From an uncultured Alphaproteobacteria bacterium (GTDB lineage: Bacteria; Pseudomonadota; Alphaproteobacteria; HIMB59; GCA-002718135): DNA of 54,516 bases. The notes under the pieces are model-generated. The model was given only the letters and a program-made list of their open reading frames with translations. It searched no databases and was not told the DNA's origin. The translations under genes and the position numbers were made by a program. Below, one piece after another: positions 38,892 through 50,700 of the stretch (position 1 is the stretch's first letter; each line of letters begins with the position of its first letter). Location of the stretch: NCBI GenBank assembly GCA_902594815.1, contig CACJNL010000010.1, positions 1-54,516 on the forward strand, read 5' to 3'.

Positions 38892-38977
38892 GGAGGGGTG
38901 GTCGAGTGGTTAAAGGCAGCGGACTGTAAATCCGCCCGCGTGAGCGTACGTAGGTTCGAATCCTACCCCCTCCACCA
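38892..38977 (+). tRNA. tRNA-Tyr (anticodon GTA)
   Basis: An 86-base class II tRNA with a long variable arm and encoded CCA. Acceptor arms GGAGGGG (from 38892) and CCCCTCC pair, the anticodon stem-loop GCGGA/CTGTAAA/TCCGC gives GTA, and the variable arm is CCGCGTGAGCGTACG-like, as expected for bacterial tRNA-Tyr. It is the first of two tRNAs before tuf, an order (tyrT-glyT-tuf) conserved in many proteobacteria. Confidence 0.97.
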
Positions 38978-39025
38978 TAAATGGAGAGTAGGATAAAAGT
39001 GTTGAGTGAGTGAGTCGGTTATAAA

Positions 39026-39099
39026 GCGGGTGTAGCTTAGTGGTAAAGCTCCAGCCTTCCAAGCTGGCTACGAGGGTTCGATTCCCTTCACCCGCTCCA
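39026..39099 (+). tRNA. tRNA-Gly (anticodon TCC)
   Basis: A 74-base cloverleaf with encoded CCA. Acceptor GCGGGTG (39026-39032) pairs with CACCCGC; the anticodon stem CCAGC/GCTGG closes the loop CTTCCAA with anticodon TCC. It lies 48 bases after tRNA-Tyr and 31 bases before tuf, and is probably processed from the tuf transcript. Confidence 0.97.
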
Positions 39100-39130
39100 A
39101 AATGAATATTTTAATACTGGGGTAAAAAAA

Positions 39131-40321
39131 ATGGCTAAAGCAAAATTTGAAAGAAATAAACCGCATTGTAATATCGGTACCGTTGGACATGTTGATCATG
39201 GTAAAACTACTTTAACTGCTGCAATAACAAAAGTTTTGGCAGAAGCTGGTGGAGCAGAATTTACTGATTATGCAAACATAGACAAAGCTCCTGAGGAGAG
39301 AGAGCGTGGAATTACAATTTCAACAGCTCACGTAGAATATGAAACAGAAGCAAGACACTATGCACACGTAGATTGTCCTGGTCACGCAGATTACGTAAAA
39401 AATATGATTACTGGTGCTGCGCAGATGGACGGTGGTATTCTTGTTGTTAATGCTGCTGATGGACCTATGCCTCAAACTAGAGAACATATTCTTTTAGCAA
39501 GACAAGTTGGTGTCCCAGCCCTCGTGGTTTACATGAATAAAGTTGATCAAGTTGATGATAAAGAATTGATCGATTTGGTCGAAATGGAAATTAGAGAGCT
39601 TCTTACTTCATACGAGTTCCCAGGTGATACTATCCCAATCATCAAGGGTTCTGCTCTTGCTGCCTTAGAAGGCAGAGATGATGAAATAGGTAAAAATTCA
39701 ATTATTGAGCTTATGAAAGCTGTCGATGAGTCTATACCACAACCTTCTAGACCAATTGATCAGCCATTCCTTATGCCAGTAGAAGATGTTTTTTCAATTT
39801 CTGGTAGAGGAACTGTTGTTACAGGTCGTATTGAGCAAGGTCAAATCAAGGTAGGCGAAGAAATTGAAATCCTAGGTATAAGAGACGCACAAAAAACTAC
39901 ATGTACTGGCGTAGAAATGTTCAGAAAACTCTTAGACTCAGGTGAGGCTGGCGATAACGTAGGTGTATTGCTCAGAGGAACCAAGAGAGAAGAAGTTGAG
40001 CGTGGTCAAGTTCTTGCTAAACCAGGTTCAATTAAACCTCATACAAAATTTAAAGCAGAAGCTTATGTTCTAAAAAAAGAAGAAGGTGGAAGACACACTC
40101 CATTCTTTTCGAATTATAGACCGCAGTTTTACTTTAGAACAACAGATGTTACTGGTACCATTAAACTTCCTGAAGGAACTGAAATGGTTATGCCAGGAGA
40201 TAACATCGCAATGGAAGTTACCTTATTATCTCCAATTGCAATGGATAAAGGTTTGAAATTTGCAATCAGAGAAGGTGGTAGAACTGTTGGTGCTGGAGTC
40301 GTAGCTGAAATTATTGAATAG
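39131..40321 (+). CDS. tuf: Elongation factor Tu
   Basis: EF-Tu brings aminoacyl-tRNA to the ribosome. The 396-residue product has GHVDHGKT (19-26), the [12 protein letters not shown] switch, NKVDQVDD (NKxD box), and the typical domain II/III sequences ending [20 protein letters not shown]. Codon use looks more constrained (more GC-ending codons) than in neighbouring genes, as expected for high expression. It lies between tRNA-Gly and tRNA-Trp, upstream of secE-nusG; the str operon at the right end (rpsL-rpsG-fusA) may or may not carry a second copy past the edge. Confidence 0.99.
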   Translation: MAKAKFERNKPHCNIGTVGHVDHGKTTLTAAITKVLAEAGGAEFTDYANIDKAPEERERGITISTAHVEYETEARHYAHVDCPGHADYVKNMITGAAQMDGGILVVNAADGPMPQTREHILLARQVGVPALVVYMNKVDQVDDKELIDLVEMEIRELLTSYEFPGDTIPIIKGSALAALEGRDDEIGKNSIIELMKAVDESIPQPSRPIDQPFLMPVEDVFSISGRGTVVTGRIEQGQIKVGEEIEILGIRDAQKTTCTGVEMFRKLLDSGEAGDNVGVLLRGTKREEVERGQVLAKPGSIKPHTKFKAEAYVLKKEEGGRHTPFFSNYRPQFYFRTTDVTGTIKLPEGTEMVMPGDNIAMEVTLLSPIAMDKGLKFAIREGGRTVGAGVVAEIIE

Positions 40322-40364
40322 GTATTTGAGACCGCTCTACTAGTTTTAGCTATTTCAAAATGTT

Positions 40365-40440
40365 AGGAGTGTAGCTCAACTGGTAGAGCACCGGTCTCCA
40401 AAACCGGGGGCTGCGGGTTCAAGTCCTGCCACTCCTGCCA
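40365..40440 (+). tRNA. tRNA-Trp (anticodon CCA)
   Basis: A 76-base cloverleaf with encoded CCA. Acceptor arms AGGAGTG (40365-40371) and CACTCCT pair; the anticodon stem CCGGT/ACCGG closes CTCCAAA with anticodon CCA. It lies between tuf and secE, the standard tuf-trnW-secE-nusG order in proteobacteria. Confidence 0.97.
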
Positions 40441-40458
40441 CTATTTGGATAGAAAAAT

Positions 40459-40668
40459 ATGGATAATAAAAAAACATCACCCGCTCTTTTTGTAAGGCAA
40501 GTAAGACAGGAATTACAAAAGGTTACTTGGCCAACTAGAAGGGATACATTTATTTCTTCATTGATTGTTATTTTGCTTATTTTTTTATTTTCCCTTTTTT
40601 TTCTTTTGAGTGATCAAGTGTGGTCGTTTTCAATAAAAAAAATAATAGAAATAGGTTCAGGTTTATAA
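40459..40668 (+). CDS. secE: Preprotein translocase subunit SecE
   Basis: SecE stabilises SecY in the translocon. The 69-residue single-helix form (typical of bacteria other than enterics) has the conserved amphipathic segment VRQVRQELQKVTWPTRRD and one membrane helix at about 34-56. It is followed by nusG one base later, the conserved order. Confidence 0.96.
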   Translation: MDNKKTSPALFVRQVRQELQKVTWPTRRDTFISSLIVILLIFLFSLFFLLSDQVWSFSIKKIIEIGSGL

Positions 40669-40669
40669 G

Positions 40670-41203
40670 ATGATAAAGTGTAGATGGTATGTTCTTCATG
40701 CTTACTCAGGCTATGAAAAAAAGGTAGCAGACAGTATAATTGATCAAGCCAACAAACTTGGTATTGCTGATCATATAGAAGAAGTTTCTGTTCCAACCCA
40801 AAATATTGTTGAAGTAAAAAGAGGAGTTCGAATAAATACCGAAAGAAAAATTTTTCCTGGTTACATACTGATCAAAATGAATCTGAATGATGACACATGG
40901 CATATTATTAAGAATACCCCAAAATTATCAGGTTTTTTAGGTAATAAAGGTAAACCAGTTCCCATTAGTAATGCTGAAGCAAAAAGGATTTCAGAGCAGG
41001 TAATAGATGGTGTTGAAAAGTCAAGACCAGCAGTTATGTATGATATTGGTGAACAGGTTAAAGTTATCGATGGACCTTTTGCATCTTTTAACGGGGAAAT
41101 TGAGCAAATTGACGAAGAAAAAGCTAGATTAAGAGTTGCAGTTTCTATATTTGGCAGATCTACACCAGTAGATTTAGAGTATTCACAAGTTGAGAAGGCG
41201 TAG
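40670..41203 (+). CDS. nusG: Transcription termination/antitermination factor NusG
   Basis: NusG binds RNA polymerase and, through its KOW domain, S10 or Rho. The 177-residue product has the N-terminal [17 protein letters not shown], the FPGYILIKM strand, and a C-terminal KOW domain (about 125-177, [19 protein letters not shown]). It is followed by rplK after 14 bases. Length is normal. Confidence 0.97.
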   Translation: MIKCRWYVLHAYSGYEKKVADSIIDQANKLGIADHIEEVSVPTQNIVEVKRGVRINTERKIFPGYILIKMNLNDDTWHIIKNTPKLSGFLGNKGKPVPISNAEAKRISEQVIDGVEKSRPAVMYDIGEQVKVIDGPFASFNGEIEQIDEEKARLRVAVSIFGRSTPVDLEYSQVEKA

Positions 41204-41217
41204 AATTAGGAGTTAAT

Positions 41218-41646
41218 ATGGCAAAAGAAGTACTAGGATTAATTAAGCTTCAAATACCTGCAGGTGGAGCAAACCCTTCTCCTCCAGTGGGTCCAGCACT
41301 TGGTCAAAGAGGCTTAAATATTATGGATTTTTGCAAAGCTTTTAATGACAAAACTAAAGATTTAGAAAAAGGTGCCCCTATACCCGTGGTGATTACTGCA
41401 TATAAAGATAGGTCTTTTGATTTTGTAACAAAACTTCCCCCAGTAAGTTACTACTTGAAAAAAGCTGCTAAAATTAAAAAAGGTAATTCAACACCAGGCA
41501 GAACAATGGTTGGAAAAGTTACAATGGCAGATATTGAAAAAATTGCAAAAGATAAAATGCAGGACTTAAATGCTGTCAATCTTGAAGGTGCTGTTAACAT
41601 GGTTAAAGGTTCAGCTGTTTCAATGGGCATGGAGGTTTTAAAATAA
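41218..41646 (+). CDS. rplK: 50S ribosomal protein L11
   Basis: L11 forms part of the GTPase-associated centre. The 142-residue product has the N-terminal [28 protein letters not shown] with the proline-rich linker and the rRNA-binding C-terminal domain ([18 protein letters not shown]). A good ribosome-binding site (AGGAG) lies before ATG 41218. It is one base from rplA. Confidence 0.98.
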   Translation: MAKEVLGLIKLQIPAGGANPSPPVGPALGQRGLNIMDFCKAFNDKTKDLEKGAPIPVVITAYKDRSFDFVTKLPPVSYYLKKAAKIKKGNSTPGRTMVGKVTMADIEKIAKDKMQDLNAVNLEGAVNMVKGSAVSMGMEVLK

Positions 41647-41647
41647 T

Positions 41648-42337
41648 ATGAAGATCACGAAGAACAATAAAAAATTATTAGAATCAATTGATGTTTCTAA
41701 ATCTTATGAGCCAATTGAAGCAATTAAAATATTAAAAGAAAATAAATATGCTAAATTTGACGAGACATTAGAAGTTGCAATAAGCTTAGGCATAGATTCA
41801 AATAAAACTGATCAGGGCATCAGAGGAATGACAAGTTTGCCAAAAGGTACCGGAAAATCTGTTATTGTAGCAGTTTTAACTAAAAGCGATAATCAAAAAA
41901 AAGCCAAAGATGCAGGTGCAGATTTAGTTGGGGAAAATGACTTAATTGAATCAATTTCATCAGGAAAGATATCTTTTGATCTTCTTATTGCTTCTCCAGA
42001 TATGATGCCATCTGTTGGAAAAGTTGCAAAAATATTAGGCCCAAAGGGTTTAATGCCAAACCCTAAGCTTGGAACAGTAACACCAGATATTGCTAATGCT
42101 GTAAAGAACGCCAAAGCTGGTCAAGTTAAATTTAAAAATGACAAAGGTGGTATTGTTCACGCAGGAATTGGAAAAATGAGTTTTGATGAAAATGATCTAC
42201 TAGAAAACCTAAAGTTTTTTTATTCTTCAATAAACAAGAGTAAACCTGAGACAGTAAAAGGGTCATTTATAAAAAAAGTTACCATAGCTTCAACTATGGG
42301 AGTTGGATTAGAAATTAACATAGCAAGTCTGCGTTAA
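41648..42337 (+). CDS. rplA: 50S ribosomal protein L1
   Basis: L1 binds the mobile L1 stalk of 23S rRNA and, in many bacteria, represses its own operon. The 229-residue product has GIDSNKTDQGIRGMTSLPKGTGK near residue 50, the central domain, and KILGPKGLMPNPKLGTVT. Length is normal. A 186-base leader containing several hairpins separates it from rplJ. Confidence 0.98.
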   Translation: MKITKNNKKLLESIDVSKSYEPIEAIKILKENKYAKFDETLEVAISLGIDSNKTDQGIRGMTSLPKGTGKSVIVAVLTKSDNQKKAKDAGADLVGENDLIESISSGKISFDLLIASPDMMPSVGKVAKILGPKGLMPNPKLGTVTPDIANAVKNAKAGQVKFKNDKGGIVHAGIGKMSFDENDLLENLKFFYSSINKSKPETVKGSFIKKVTIASTMGVGLEINIASLR

Positions 42338-42339
42338 CT

Positions 42340-42523
42340 AATTCAACAGATAGCTTTAAAAAAAGCTATCACCTGTCAAAGACTGCAGGGGCGTAAGCTT
42401 AATAACCTGCACAGACTGAAGCGAGTCCATTGATTAGCTTCTTGACAGGCTTGTCTAAGTTTGATGAGCAAACTTTAGACAGCTAATTTTAGGGTTAAAC
42501 CTAAATAATAAACCGAGGTAAAA
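42340..42523 (+). promoter_or_regulatory. L10-type ribosomal protein leader before rplJ
   Basis: This 184-base leader holds nested pairing that fits an L10(L12)4-binding regulatory leader. A first hairpin pairs GATAGCTTT (42349-42357) with AAAGCTATC (42362-42370). A long-range stem pairs CCTGTCAA (42372-42379) with TTGACAGG (42442-42449) around an inner TGCAGG (42384-42389)/CCTGCA (42406-42411) hairpin. A last hairpin pairs GTCTAAGTTTG (42453-42463) with CAAACTTTAGAC (42469-42480). A Shine-Dalgarno GAGG (42514-42517) precedes the GTG start of rplJ. Regulation by L10 is known for this class; the binding site here is inferred. Confidence 0.75.
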
Positions 42524-43045
42524 GTGAACCGTTCTGAAAAAAAAGATTTTGTAGAAAAACTTAAAGAGGAATTTAATTCTTCTTCTTCAGTTATTGTCGC
42601 TCATTATTCTGGTATTACTGTTGATGAAGCTGAGCAGTTAAGAAAAGAGATGAGGGATAATGGTGCAAAATTTAAAGTAACAAAGAACAGACTCACTAAA
42701 CTTGCTTTGGAAGGCACCCATTTCAAAAATATTGCTGATTTATTTACAGGTCCTACCGCAATTGCGTATTCAGATGATCCAGTAGCTCCAGCAAAAGTTG
42801 CTGTTAATTTTGAAAAGAAATTTGAGAATTTCAAAATAATTGGTGGAGGCTTTGATGGAGAGAAAATAGATAATAATAAAATAAATTTTCTTGCAACTTT
42901 ACCATCTATGGATGAATTAAGAGGTAAGATTGTTGGCCTTTTATCGGCACCAGCTCAAAAAATTGCATCAATTGTAAAAGAGCCTGCAGGTAAAATGGCA
43001 AGAATGATGAGTGCTCAAAGTAAGAAACTTGAAGAGTCTAACTAG
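42524..43045 (+). CDS. rplJ: 50S ribosomal protein L10
   Basis: L10 anchors the L7/L12 stalk. The 173-residue product starts with GTG (42524) after a clear GAGG. Conserved segments: NSSSSVIVAHYSGITVDEAEQLRKEMR and NRLTKLALEGTHF, and a C-terminal helix for L7/L12 binding. It probably represses its own and rplL translation through the leader upstream. It is followed by rplL after 18 bases. Confidence 0.98.
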   Translation: MNRSEKKDFVEKLKEEFNSSSSVIVAHYSGITVDEAEQLRKEMRDNGAKFKVTKNRLTKLALEGTHFKNIADLFTGPTAIAYSDDPVAPAKVAVNFEKKFENFKIIGGGFDGEKIDNNKINFLATLPSMDELRGKIVGLLSAPAQKIASIVKEPAGKMARMMSAQSKKLEESN

Positions 43046-43063
43046 GTTTAAGAGGAGATAGAA

Positions 43064-43441
43064 ATGGCTGATTTAAATAAAATTGTAGATGATTTATCGT
43101 CACTAACAGTCCTTGAAGCAGCAGAATTAAGCAAGTTGCTTGAAGAAAAATGGGGTGTATCAGCTGCAGCACCCGTAGCAGTTGCCACTGCCCCAGGAGC
43201 TGGAGGAGGTGAGGCAGCAGCAGAAGAAAAATCTGAATTTGATGTTGTTCTTGCTGAAGCTGGATCAAATAAAATTGCAGTAATCAAGGAAGTTAGAACA
43301 ATTACTGCTCTAGGTCTCAAAGAAGCTAAAGATTTAGTTGAAGGAGCGCCAAAGCCCCTAAAACAGGGTGTTGCTAAAGCTGAAGCAGAAGAGATGAAAA
43401 AAGCTCTTGAGGCAGCTGGAGCAAAAGTTGAGTTAAAATAA
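43064..43441 (+). CDS. rplL: 50S ribosomal protein L7/L12
   Basis: L7/L12 forms the flexible stalk that recruits translation factors. The 125-residue product has the N-terminal dimerisation helices ([33 protein letters not shown]), an Ala/Gly/Pro-rich hinge (about 34-55) and the C-terminal domain with [25 protein letters not shown] hairpin follows within 10 bases of the stop. Confidence 0.98.
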   Translation: MADLNKIVDDLSSLTVLEAAELSKLLEEKWGVSAAAPVAVATAPGAGGGEAAAEEKSEFDVVLAEAGSNKIAVIKEVRTITALGLKEAKDLVEGAPKPLKQGVAKAEAEEMKKALEAAGAKVELK

Positions 43442-43447
43442 TTTATT

Positions 43448-43492
43448 TTAAGATCTCCATTATTGGAGGTCTTAATTAACTTTTTTAAAAAA
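43448..43492 (+). terminator. Hairpin between rplL and rpoB (attenuator or processing site)
   Basis: TTAAGATCTCC (43448-43458) pairs with GGAGGTCTTAA (43465-43475) around ATTATT, including one G-U pair, and a run TTTTTT follows 9 bases on. In E. coli and others the rplL-rpoB gap holds an attenuator and RNase III site that lowers rpoBC expression relative to L7/L12; this hairpin is at the equivalent place. Confidence 0.6.
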
Positions 43493-43502
43493 GGGTATAT
43501 GC

Positions 43503-46500
43503 ATGAGTTTAGACTATATTAATTCCAAAAAAATTAGAAAATCTTTTGGAAAAATTCCACTAGTTACTTCACTTCCAAACTTAGTTGAGGTTCAAAAAAG
43601 ATCATATGATAATTTTTTACAATTAAAAGTCGATCCTGAAAAAAAAGAAGATACTGGTCTTCATGCTATATTTAAATCTGTATTTCCGATTAATGATTAT
43701 ACTGAAAGAGCTACAGTTGATTACGTAAGCTTTGACATAGGTATTCCAAAATATGATGTTGATGAATGTTCACAAAGAGGAATGACTTATGGTGCACCTC
43801 TATTGGTTAATTTTAGATTAATTATTTGGGATATAGATGAAATTGCTGGCACGAAATCTGTTCGAGACATAAAAGAACAAGAAGTTTACATGGGAGATAT
43901 TCCACTCATGACTAAAGATGCTACATTTGTAGTTAATGGAACTGAAAGAGTTGTGGTTAGTCAAATGCATAGATCTCCTGGTGTGTTTTTTGATCATGAT
44001 TATGGCAAAACCCATACTAGTGGAAAATATTTATTTAATGCTAGAATAATCCCATATCGAGGCTCCTGGCTTGACTTCGAGCATGATGCAAAAAATAATA
44101 TTCATGCAAGAATTGATAGAAAAAGAAAATTTCCAGTTTCTACATTACTTAAATGTCTTTTAAGTTCAAGATCTGAGATTTATTTGAATGAGTGTCAGAA
44201 AAATAAAATTGACCCTGACCCAAAAAAAATACTTGGAATGACTTCTGAGGAAATTCTTGCAACTTTTTATGAGAATATTCAATTAAAAAAAGATGAGCAT
44301 GGATGGAAATTTAAAATTAGTCCGTCTTTTTATAAAGCAAAAATTTTAAACTATGATTTGTTGGATCATAAAAATGGTAAAATACTTGTTTCTAAGGGCA
44401 CAAAAGTCAACCAAAAGCATATAAGAGAATTAGAAAATAAAGTAGGTCAAAACTTTTGTATGCATGATAACTCACTTTTAGGCATGTATATTGCTTCTGA
44501 TATTATAGATGAAAAATCTGGTAAAATTTATTATGAAGCAGGATTTGAAATTGATGAAGATTTTTTGAGTTTTTTGGAAAATAACAATACAAAAAAAATT
44601 GATATATTAAAAATTGATAACATTGAGATTGGATCTTATATAAGAAGCTCCTTGCAGTTAGACAAAGCTAGATCTAGAGAAGAAGCTTTATTTGAAATAT
44701 TTAAAATTCTAAGACCAGGTGAGCCACCAACAATTGAAACCGCTGAACTTTTATTTAACAACTTATTTTTTAACAAAGATCGATACGATTTATCATCCGT
44801 TGGAAGGTTAAAAATAAATTCAAAGTTTAAAAAATCTACTGATATCACACAGCGAATTCTGGATAAAACAGACATCATTGATGTTGTTAAGCACATGCAT
44901 GATCTTATTGATGGAAAAGGAGATATAGATGATATTGATCACCTTGCTAATAGAAGAGTAAGGTCTGTAGGCGAACTCCTTGAAAACCAGTATCGTGTCG
45001 GATTATTAAAAATGGACAGAGCAATTAAAGAACGTTTAAGTTCACTTGAGGTTGATAATATTATGCCTCAAGATATAATAAATGCCAAACCTGTTGCAGC
45101 CTCAATAAAAGAATTTTTTGGAACTAGTCAGCTAAGTCAATTTATGGATCAAACAAACCCATTGAGTGAGATCACTCACAAGAGAAGGGTTTCAGCTTTA
45201 GGACCAGGTGGTTTAAATAGGGAAAGAGCTGGCTTTGAGGTAAGAGATGTTCATCAAACTCACTATGGAAGAATATGTCCAATTGAAACTCCAGAAGGTG
45301 CAAATATCGGATTAATTAACAGCCTTGCATCATATTCAAGAATTAATCATTATGGATTTATTGAAACACCTTACAGAATAGTTAACAATGGCAAAGTCAC
45401 TGATAAAGTAATTTATTTAAGTGCTATAAACGAAGAAGATTTTGTAATTGCCCAAGCCAACTCTGAAGTTGATGATAAGGGAACATTCCTAAGTGAAGTA
45501 GTAAGCTCTAGAAAAAATGGAGAATTTATTAATGCTCCTGTTGCTGCAATTGATTTAATGGATGTCTCACCACAACAATTAGTTTCAGTTGCTTCTTCGT
45601 TAATCCCGTTTCTTGAAAATGATGATGCTAACAGAGCGCTAATGGGATCGAATATGATGAGGCAAGCAGTACCATTAATAAAACCCAAAGCTCCTTTAGT
45701 TGGAACTGGAATGGAATACACTGTTGCTAAAGACAGTGGCTCGACAGTTGTTGCGAAGAGAGAGGGTATTGTTGATCAGCTTGATGCTAATAGAATAGTA
45801 ATAAGGGTAACAGACAAAAAGGATACATCTTTAAATAAAATAGATATTTATAATTTGTTAAAATTTCAAAGATCTAATCAGAATACGTGTATAAATCAAA
45901 GACCTTTGGTAAGTGTAGGTGATAAAGTTGAAAAAAATCAAGTTATTGCAGACGGACCTGCTACTGATTTGGGAGAATTAGCTCTTGGAAGAAATGTATT
46001 AGTAGCATTTATGCCGTGGAATGGATACAATTTTGAAGACTCAATTTTAATATCAGAAAAAGTTGTTCAAGACGATGTCTTTACTTCTATTCATGTTGAA
46101 GAGTTTGAAGTTATGGCAAGAGATACTAAATTAGGTCCTGAAGATATTACTAGAGATATTCCTAATGCAAGTGAGGAAATGCTTATTAATCTTGATGAAA
46201 CTGGAATAGTTTATATTGGTGCAGAGGTAACCTCTGGAGATATACTTGTTGGCAAAGTTACTCCTAAGGGAGAATCGCCTATGACTCCAGAAGAAAAACT
46301 TTTAAGAGCTATCTTTGGAGAAAAAGCTGCAGATGTTAAAGATACCAGCCTTCGAGTACCACCTGGAGTAAAAGGCACTGTTGTTGAAATAAGAGTTTTT
46401 TCTAGAAGAGGGATTGAAAAAGACGAGAGAGCTATAAGTATAGAAAATTCTCAAATAGAAATGATTTCAAGAGATAAAGAAGATGAATTAGAAATTTTGA

Positions 46501-47714
46501 GTAAAAGTTTTGGAAACCACCTAAAGGAAATTTTAATAGGAAAAACGTATTTATCTGGCTTAAATGGTTTTGAAAAAAATACAAAACTTTCTTTTGATCA
46601 GCTTGATTTATTAAGTGTTAATGATTTAATAAAAATTAATATTGAAGAGGAAAAAACAACATCACAAGTTGAGTCATTGATAAAAAATTATGAAAATCAA
46701 TTAGGAAACATAAATCAAAAGTTTGAAAATAAAATCGATAAAATACAAAGTGGTGATGAACTTTTACCTGGTGTTTTGAAACTAATTAAAGTGTTTATTG
46801 CAGTTAAAAGAAAACTCCAGCCAGGTGATAAAATGGCTGGAAGACATGGCAATAAGGGTGTTATTTCAAAAATTTGTCCCGTTGAAGATATGCCATATCT
46901 TGAAGATGGTAGACCTGTTGACATTGTGTTAAATCCATTGGGTGTTCCTAGTAGGATGAATATAGGACAAATTTTAGAAACGCATTTAGGTTGGGCTTCC
47001 GCATCCCTTGGTAGACAAGTATCTGAAATGATCACAAAGATGAAGACTGAAGGTCATACTAATGATCTTAAAAATAAACTTCTAAATATTTATGAGCAAA
47101 TTAATCATAAAGAAAAGATTAATAAAATGAACGATGATCAGTTACTAGAACTAGCAGAAAATTTAAAAGAGGGAGTTCCATTTGCAACTCCTGTTTTCGA
47201 TGGTGCTAAGGAAAAAGATATTACTTCATTACTTGAACAATCAGGTGTATCTACTTCAGGTCAGGAAATTCTTTATGACGGCATAACAGGTGAAAAATTT
47301 GAGAGACCAGTCACTGTGGGTTATGTTTATATGCTTAAGCTGCATCATTTAGTTGATGAAAAAATTCATGCAAGATCTATTGGCCCTTACAGTCTTGTTA
47401 CGCAACAGCCCCTTGGAGGTAAGGCACAATTTGGTGGTCAAAGATTTGGAGAAATGGAAGTTTGGGCTTTAGAGGCATATGGAGCAGCCTATACTCTTCA
47501 AGAAATTCTTACTATTAAATCCGATGATGTTGCAGGTAGAACAAAAGTGTATGAGTCAATCGTTAAGGGTGATAACAATTTTGAGTCAGGTACACCTGAG
47601 TCATTCAATGTTATGGTTAAAGAATTAAGATCTTTAGGTTTGAATCTAGAATTTAAAGAGACTAATTCTGAGGAATTGAATAAAATAGAATCTATGGTGG
47701 CAGACAATGAATAA
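43503..47714 (+). CDS. rpoB: DNA-directed RNA polymerase subunit beta
   Basis: The beta subunit of RNA polymerase, 1403 residues, normal for alphaproteobacteria. Visible landmarks: the rifampicin region [43 protein letters not shown]-type run (read in parts at about 540-580), the [15 protein letters not shown] segment, and [17 protein letters not shown] near residue 1110. The rifampicin-contact residues look wild type (Gln-Phe-Met-Asp, His-Lys-Arg). ATG 43503 is preceded by a weak AAGGG. Its last eight bases overlap the rpoC start. Confidence 0.99.
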   Translation: MSLDYINSKKIRKSFGKIPLVTSLPNLVEVQKRSYDNFLQLKVDPEKKEDTGLHAIFKSVFPINDYTERATVDYVSFDIGIPKYDVDECSQRGMTYGAPLLVNFRLIIWDIDEIAGTKSVRDIKEQEVYMGDIPLMTKDATFVVNGTERVVVSQMHRSPGVFFDHDYGKTHTSGKYLFNARIIPYRGSWLDFEHDAKNNIHARIDRKRKFPVSTLLKCLLSSRSEIYLNECQKNKIDPDPKKILGMTSEEILATFYENIQLKKDEHGWKFKISPSFYKAKILNYDLLDHKNGKILVSKGTKVNQKHIRELENKVGQNFCMHDNSLLGMYIASDIIDEKSGKIYYEAGFEIDEDFLSFLENNNTKKIDILKIDNIEIGSYIRSSLQLDKARSREEALFEIFKILRPGEPPTIETAELLFNNLFFNKDRYDLSSVGRLKINSKFKKSTDITQRILDKTDIIDVVKHMHDLIDGKGDIDDIDHLANRRVRSVGELLENQYRVGLLKMDRAIKERLSSLEVDNIMPQDIINAKPVAASIKEFFGTSQLSQFMDQTNPLSEITHKRRVSALGPGGLNRERAGFEVRDVHQTHYGRICPIETPEGANIGLINSLASYSRINHYGFIETPYRIVNNGKVTDKVIYLSAINEEDFVIAQANSEVDDKGTFLSEVVSSRKNGEFINAPVAAIDLMDVSPQQLVSVASSLIPFLENDDANRALMGSNMMRQAVPLIKPKAPLVGTGMEYTVAKDSGSTVVAKREGIVDQLDANRIVIRVTDKKDTSLNKIDIYNLLKFQRSNQNTCINQRPLVSVGDKVEKNQVIADGPATDLGELALGRNVLVAFMPWNGYNFEDSILISEKVVQDDVFTSIHVEEFEVMARDTKLGPEDITRDIPNASEEMLINLDETGIVYIGAEVTSGDILVGKVTPKGESPMTPEEKLLRAIFGEKAADVKDTSLRVPPGVKGTVVEIRVFSRRGIEKDERAISIENSQIEMISRDKEDELEILSKSFGNHLKEILIGKTYLSGLNGFEKNTKLSFDQLDLLSVNDLIKINIEEEKTTSQVESLIKNYENQLGNINQKFENKIDKIQSGDELLPGVLKLIKVFIAVKRKLQPGDKMAGRHGNKGVISKICPVEDMPYLEDGRPVDIVLNPLGVPSRMNIGQILETHLGWASASLGRQVSEMITKMKTEGHTNDLKNKLLNIYEQINHKEKINKMNDDQLLELAENLKEGVPFATPVFDGAKEKDITSLLEQSGVSTSGQEILYDGITGEKFERPVTVGYVYMLKLHHLVDEKIHARSIGPYSLVTQQPLGGKAQFGGQRFGEMEVWALEAYGAAYTLQEILTIKSDDVAGRTKVYESIVKGDNNFESGTPESFNVMVKELRSLGLNLEFKETNSEELNKIESMVADNE

Positions 47715-50700
47715 AGAATTGATGAGTATTTTTAGCCAAAGTTTAGGCGTCCAAAATTTTAATAGCCTTAAAATTTCAATTGCAAGTGCAGATGACATAA
47801 GATCATGGTCATTTGGTGAAATAAAAAAACCCGAAACAATTAATTATAGAACTTTTAAACCTGAAAAAGATGGGTTGTTTTGCTCTAGAATATTTGGCCC
47901 TGTAAAAGACTACGAATGTCTTTGTGGAAAATATAAAAGAATGAAATTCAGGGGCATAATTTGTGAAAAATGTGGTGTAGAAGTAACTTTATCAAAAGTT
48001 AGACGTGATAGAATGGGACATATAGAGCTTGCAGCACCTGTTTCACACATTTGGTTTATGAAATCTCTTCCTAGTAGAATTGCTACTTTGTTGGATATGA
48101 CAATAAAAAATTTAGATAAAGTATTGTATTTCGAGCAGTTTATAGTTGTTGAACCCGGTTTGACTGACTTAAAAAAAGGAGATATCATTTCAGAGGATCA
48201 ATACATTGACTACCAAGATGAATATGGTGAAGATTCGTTCAGCGCAGCTATAGGAGCAGAAGCTATCGAGCAAATGCTTTTAAACATTGATCTTGAGGCG
48301 GATTTTAATCAAACAAAAAATGAACTTCTAGAAACTAAGTCAGAATTAAAAAAAACAAAACTTACAAAGAGATTAAAATTACTAGAGTCTTTTATATTAT
48401 CAAAAAATAAGCCTGAATGGATGATTATGAGGGTACTACCTGTTATTCCTCCTGAATTAAGACCTCTTGTACCATTGGATGGTGGTAGATTTGCAACCAG
48501 CGACCTAAATGATCTTTACCGAAGAGTCATTAACAGGAATAATAGATTAAAAAGGTTAATTGATTTAAGAGCGCCTGATATAATAATTAGGAACGAAAAA
48601 AGAATGCTTCAAGAGTCTGTTGATGCATTATTTGATAATGGTAGAAGGGGAAGAGTCATAACTTCAACTAATAAGCGTCCATTAAAATCTTTATCTGACA
48701 TGCTGAAAGGAAAACAGGGAAGATTTAGACAAAACCTTTTAGGTAAAAGAGTAGATTATTCAGGCAGGTCAGTTATTGTTGTAGGTCCAAATTTGAAATT
48801 GCATCAGTGTGGAATTCCTAAAAAAATGGCATTAGAATTATTTAAGCCATTTATTTTTCATAAACTAGATATTTATGGTTGGGCCAACACGATAAAAGCA
48901 GCAAAAAAACTTGTTGAAAAAGAAGATCCAAGAGTTTGGGACATATTAGAAGAGGTCATAAGAGAACATCCAGTTCTACTTAATAGAGCTCCAACTTTAC
49001 ACAGACTGGGCATACAAGCTTTTGAGCCTGTTTTAATCGAAGGTAAATCTATTCAGTTGCACCCATTAGTATGTACAGCTTTTAATGCTGATTTTGATGG
49101 AGATCAAATGGCAGTGCATGTACCTTTGAGTCTTGAAGCTCAACTAGAGGCTAGAGTTCTTATGATGAGCACTAACAATATACTTTCTCCATCAAGTGGA
49201 AAACCAATTATTGTGCCGTCTCAAGATATTGTTTTAGGAATATATTATTTATCAATTATGCGCGACAATCAAAAGGGCGAAGGCAAAAAGTTTATTGACA
49301 CTAATGAGATATTAAAAGCAATTGAGGTAAAAGAAATAACTTTGCATACAAAAATTTATGTAAGGTTTAAAAACTTTGATGGTTCATATTCAAAAGTTGA
49401 AACTACTGCAGGAAGGATGTTGTTAGCTGACTCTCTTCCCAAAAATGAAAAAATTGATTTCAGTTTAATCAATAAAGTCCTTACAAAAAAAGAAGTTAGT
49501 AACTTAATCGATACTGTTTATAGATTTTGTGGTCAAAAAGAGACTGTTCTTTTTGCTGATAGTGTGATGCAAATAGGTTTCAAGTACGCTGCTATAGCGG
49601 GTATATCATTTGGAAAAGATGATCTCATTATTCCAGATGAAAAGCAAAAACTCCTTGATGAAACACAATCAAAGGTTCAAGAATATGAAAATCAATATCA
49701 GGATGGACTTATTACTCAGGGAGAAAAATATAACAAAGTTGTTGATGCATGGTCAGAATGTACAAATAAGGTAGCTGATAAAATGCTTGATGTTATTTCA
49801 AATCCAGACGACGATAAACCAATTAATTCAGTTTATATGATGGCTCACTCAGGAGCTAGGGGTTCTGCTGCTCAATTAAAGCAGTTAGCAGGTATGAGAG
49901 GTTTAATGGCTAAACCGTCAGGAGAAATTATTGAAAATCCCATAAAATCAAACTTTAAGGAAGGCTTGTCGGTTTTAGAATATTTTACATCTACACACGG
50001 AGCAAGGAAGGGACTTGCAGATACAGCTCTTAAAACTGCAAGCAGTGGATACTTGACTAGAAGATTAGTTGATGTTGCTCAAGATGCAGTTATAAGAGAA
50101 TTAGATTGTGGTACTCAAAAAGGTGTTATTGTTGAAGAAATAGTTGAGTCTGGAAACATTACCTCTCCATTATCTGAGAGAATTCTGGGACGTACACCTG
50201 CTAATGATATTCTAGATTTAAAAAATCATATTTTAATTAAAGCTGGAGATATTATTGAAGAAAAACATCTTGATGAAATAAAAAGTTTAGGAATTAGATC
50301 AATGAAAATTAGATCTGTTCTTACTTGTGAAACTGAAGATGGAATATGTGCAAAATGCTATGGAAGAGATTTAGCGAGGGGCACTGAAGTTAATATGGGA
50401 GAAGCAGTAGGAATCATTGCAGCCCAATCAATTGGTGAACCAGGAACTCAATTAACGATGAGAACTTTTCATATAGGAGGTGCTGCAAGTTCTTCTGTTG
50501 AACAATCAAATGCAGTTGCACCTATTCAAGGCGATGTAAAGTTTGAAAATTTACGACTAATTGTCGACAAAATTGAAAATAAAATCATCTTAAGTAGAAA
50601 TGCAAAAATTAAAATATTTGTTGATAATCAAGAAAAATTTTCTTTCAATGTTCCCTTTGGATCAAAATTATTAGTTAATGAAAATCAAAAAGTTAACGTT

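Noticed and set aside
43038-43320. Two overlapping minus-strand frames antisense to rplL, one very Gln/Leu-rich and one Ala/Ser-rich.
   Set aside because: Their composition is the direct result of the Ala-rich hinge codons of rplL read in reverse; not genes.
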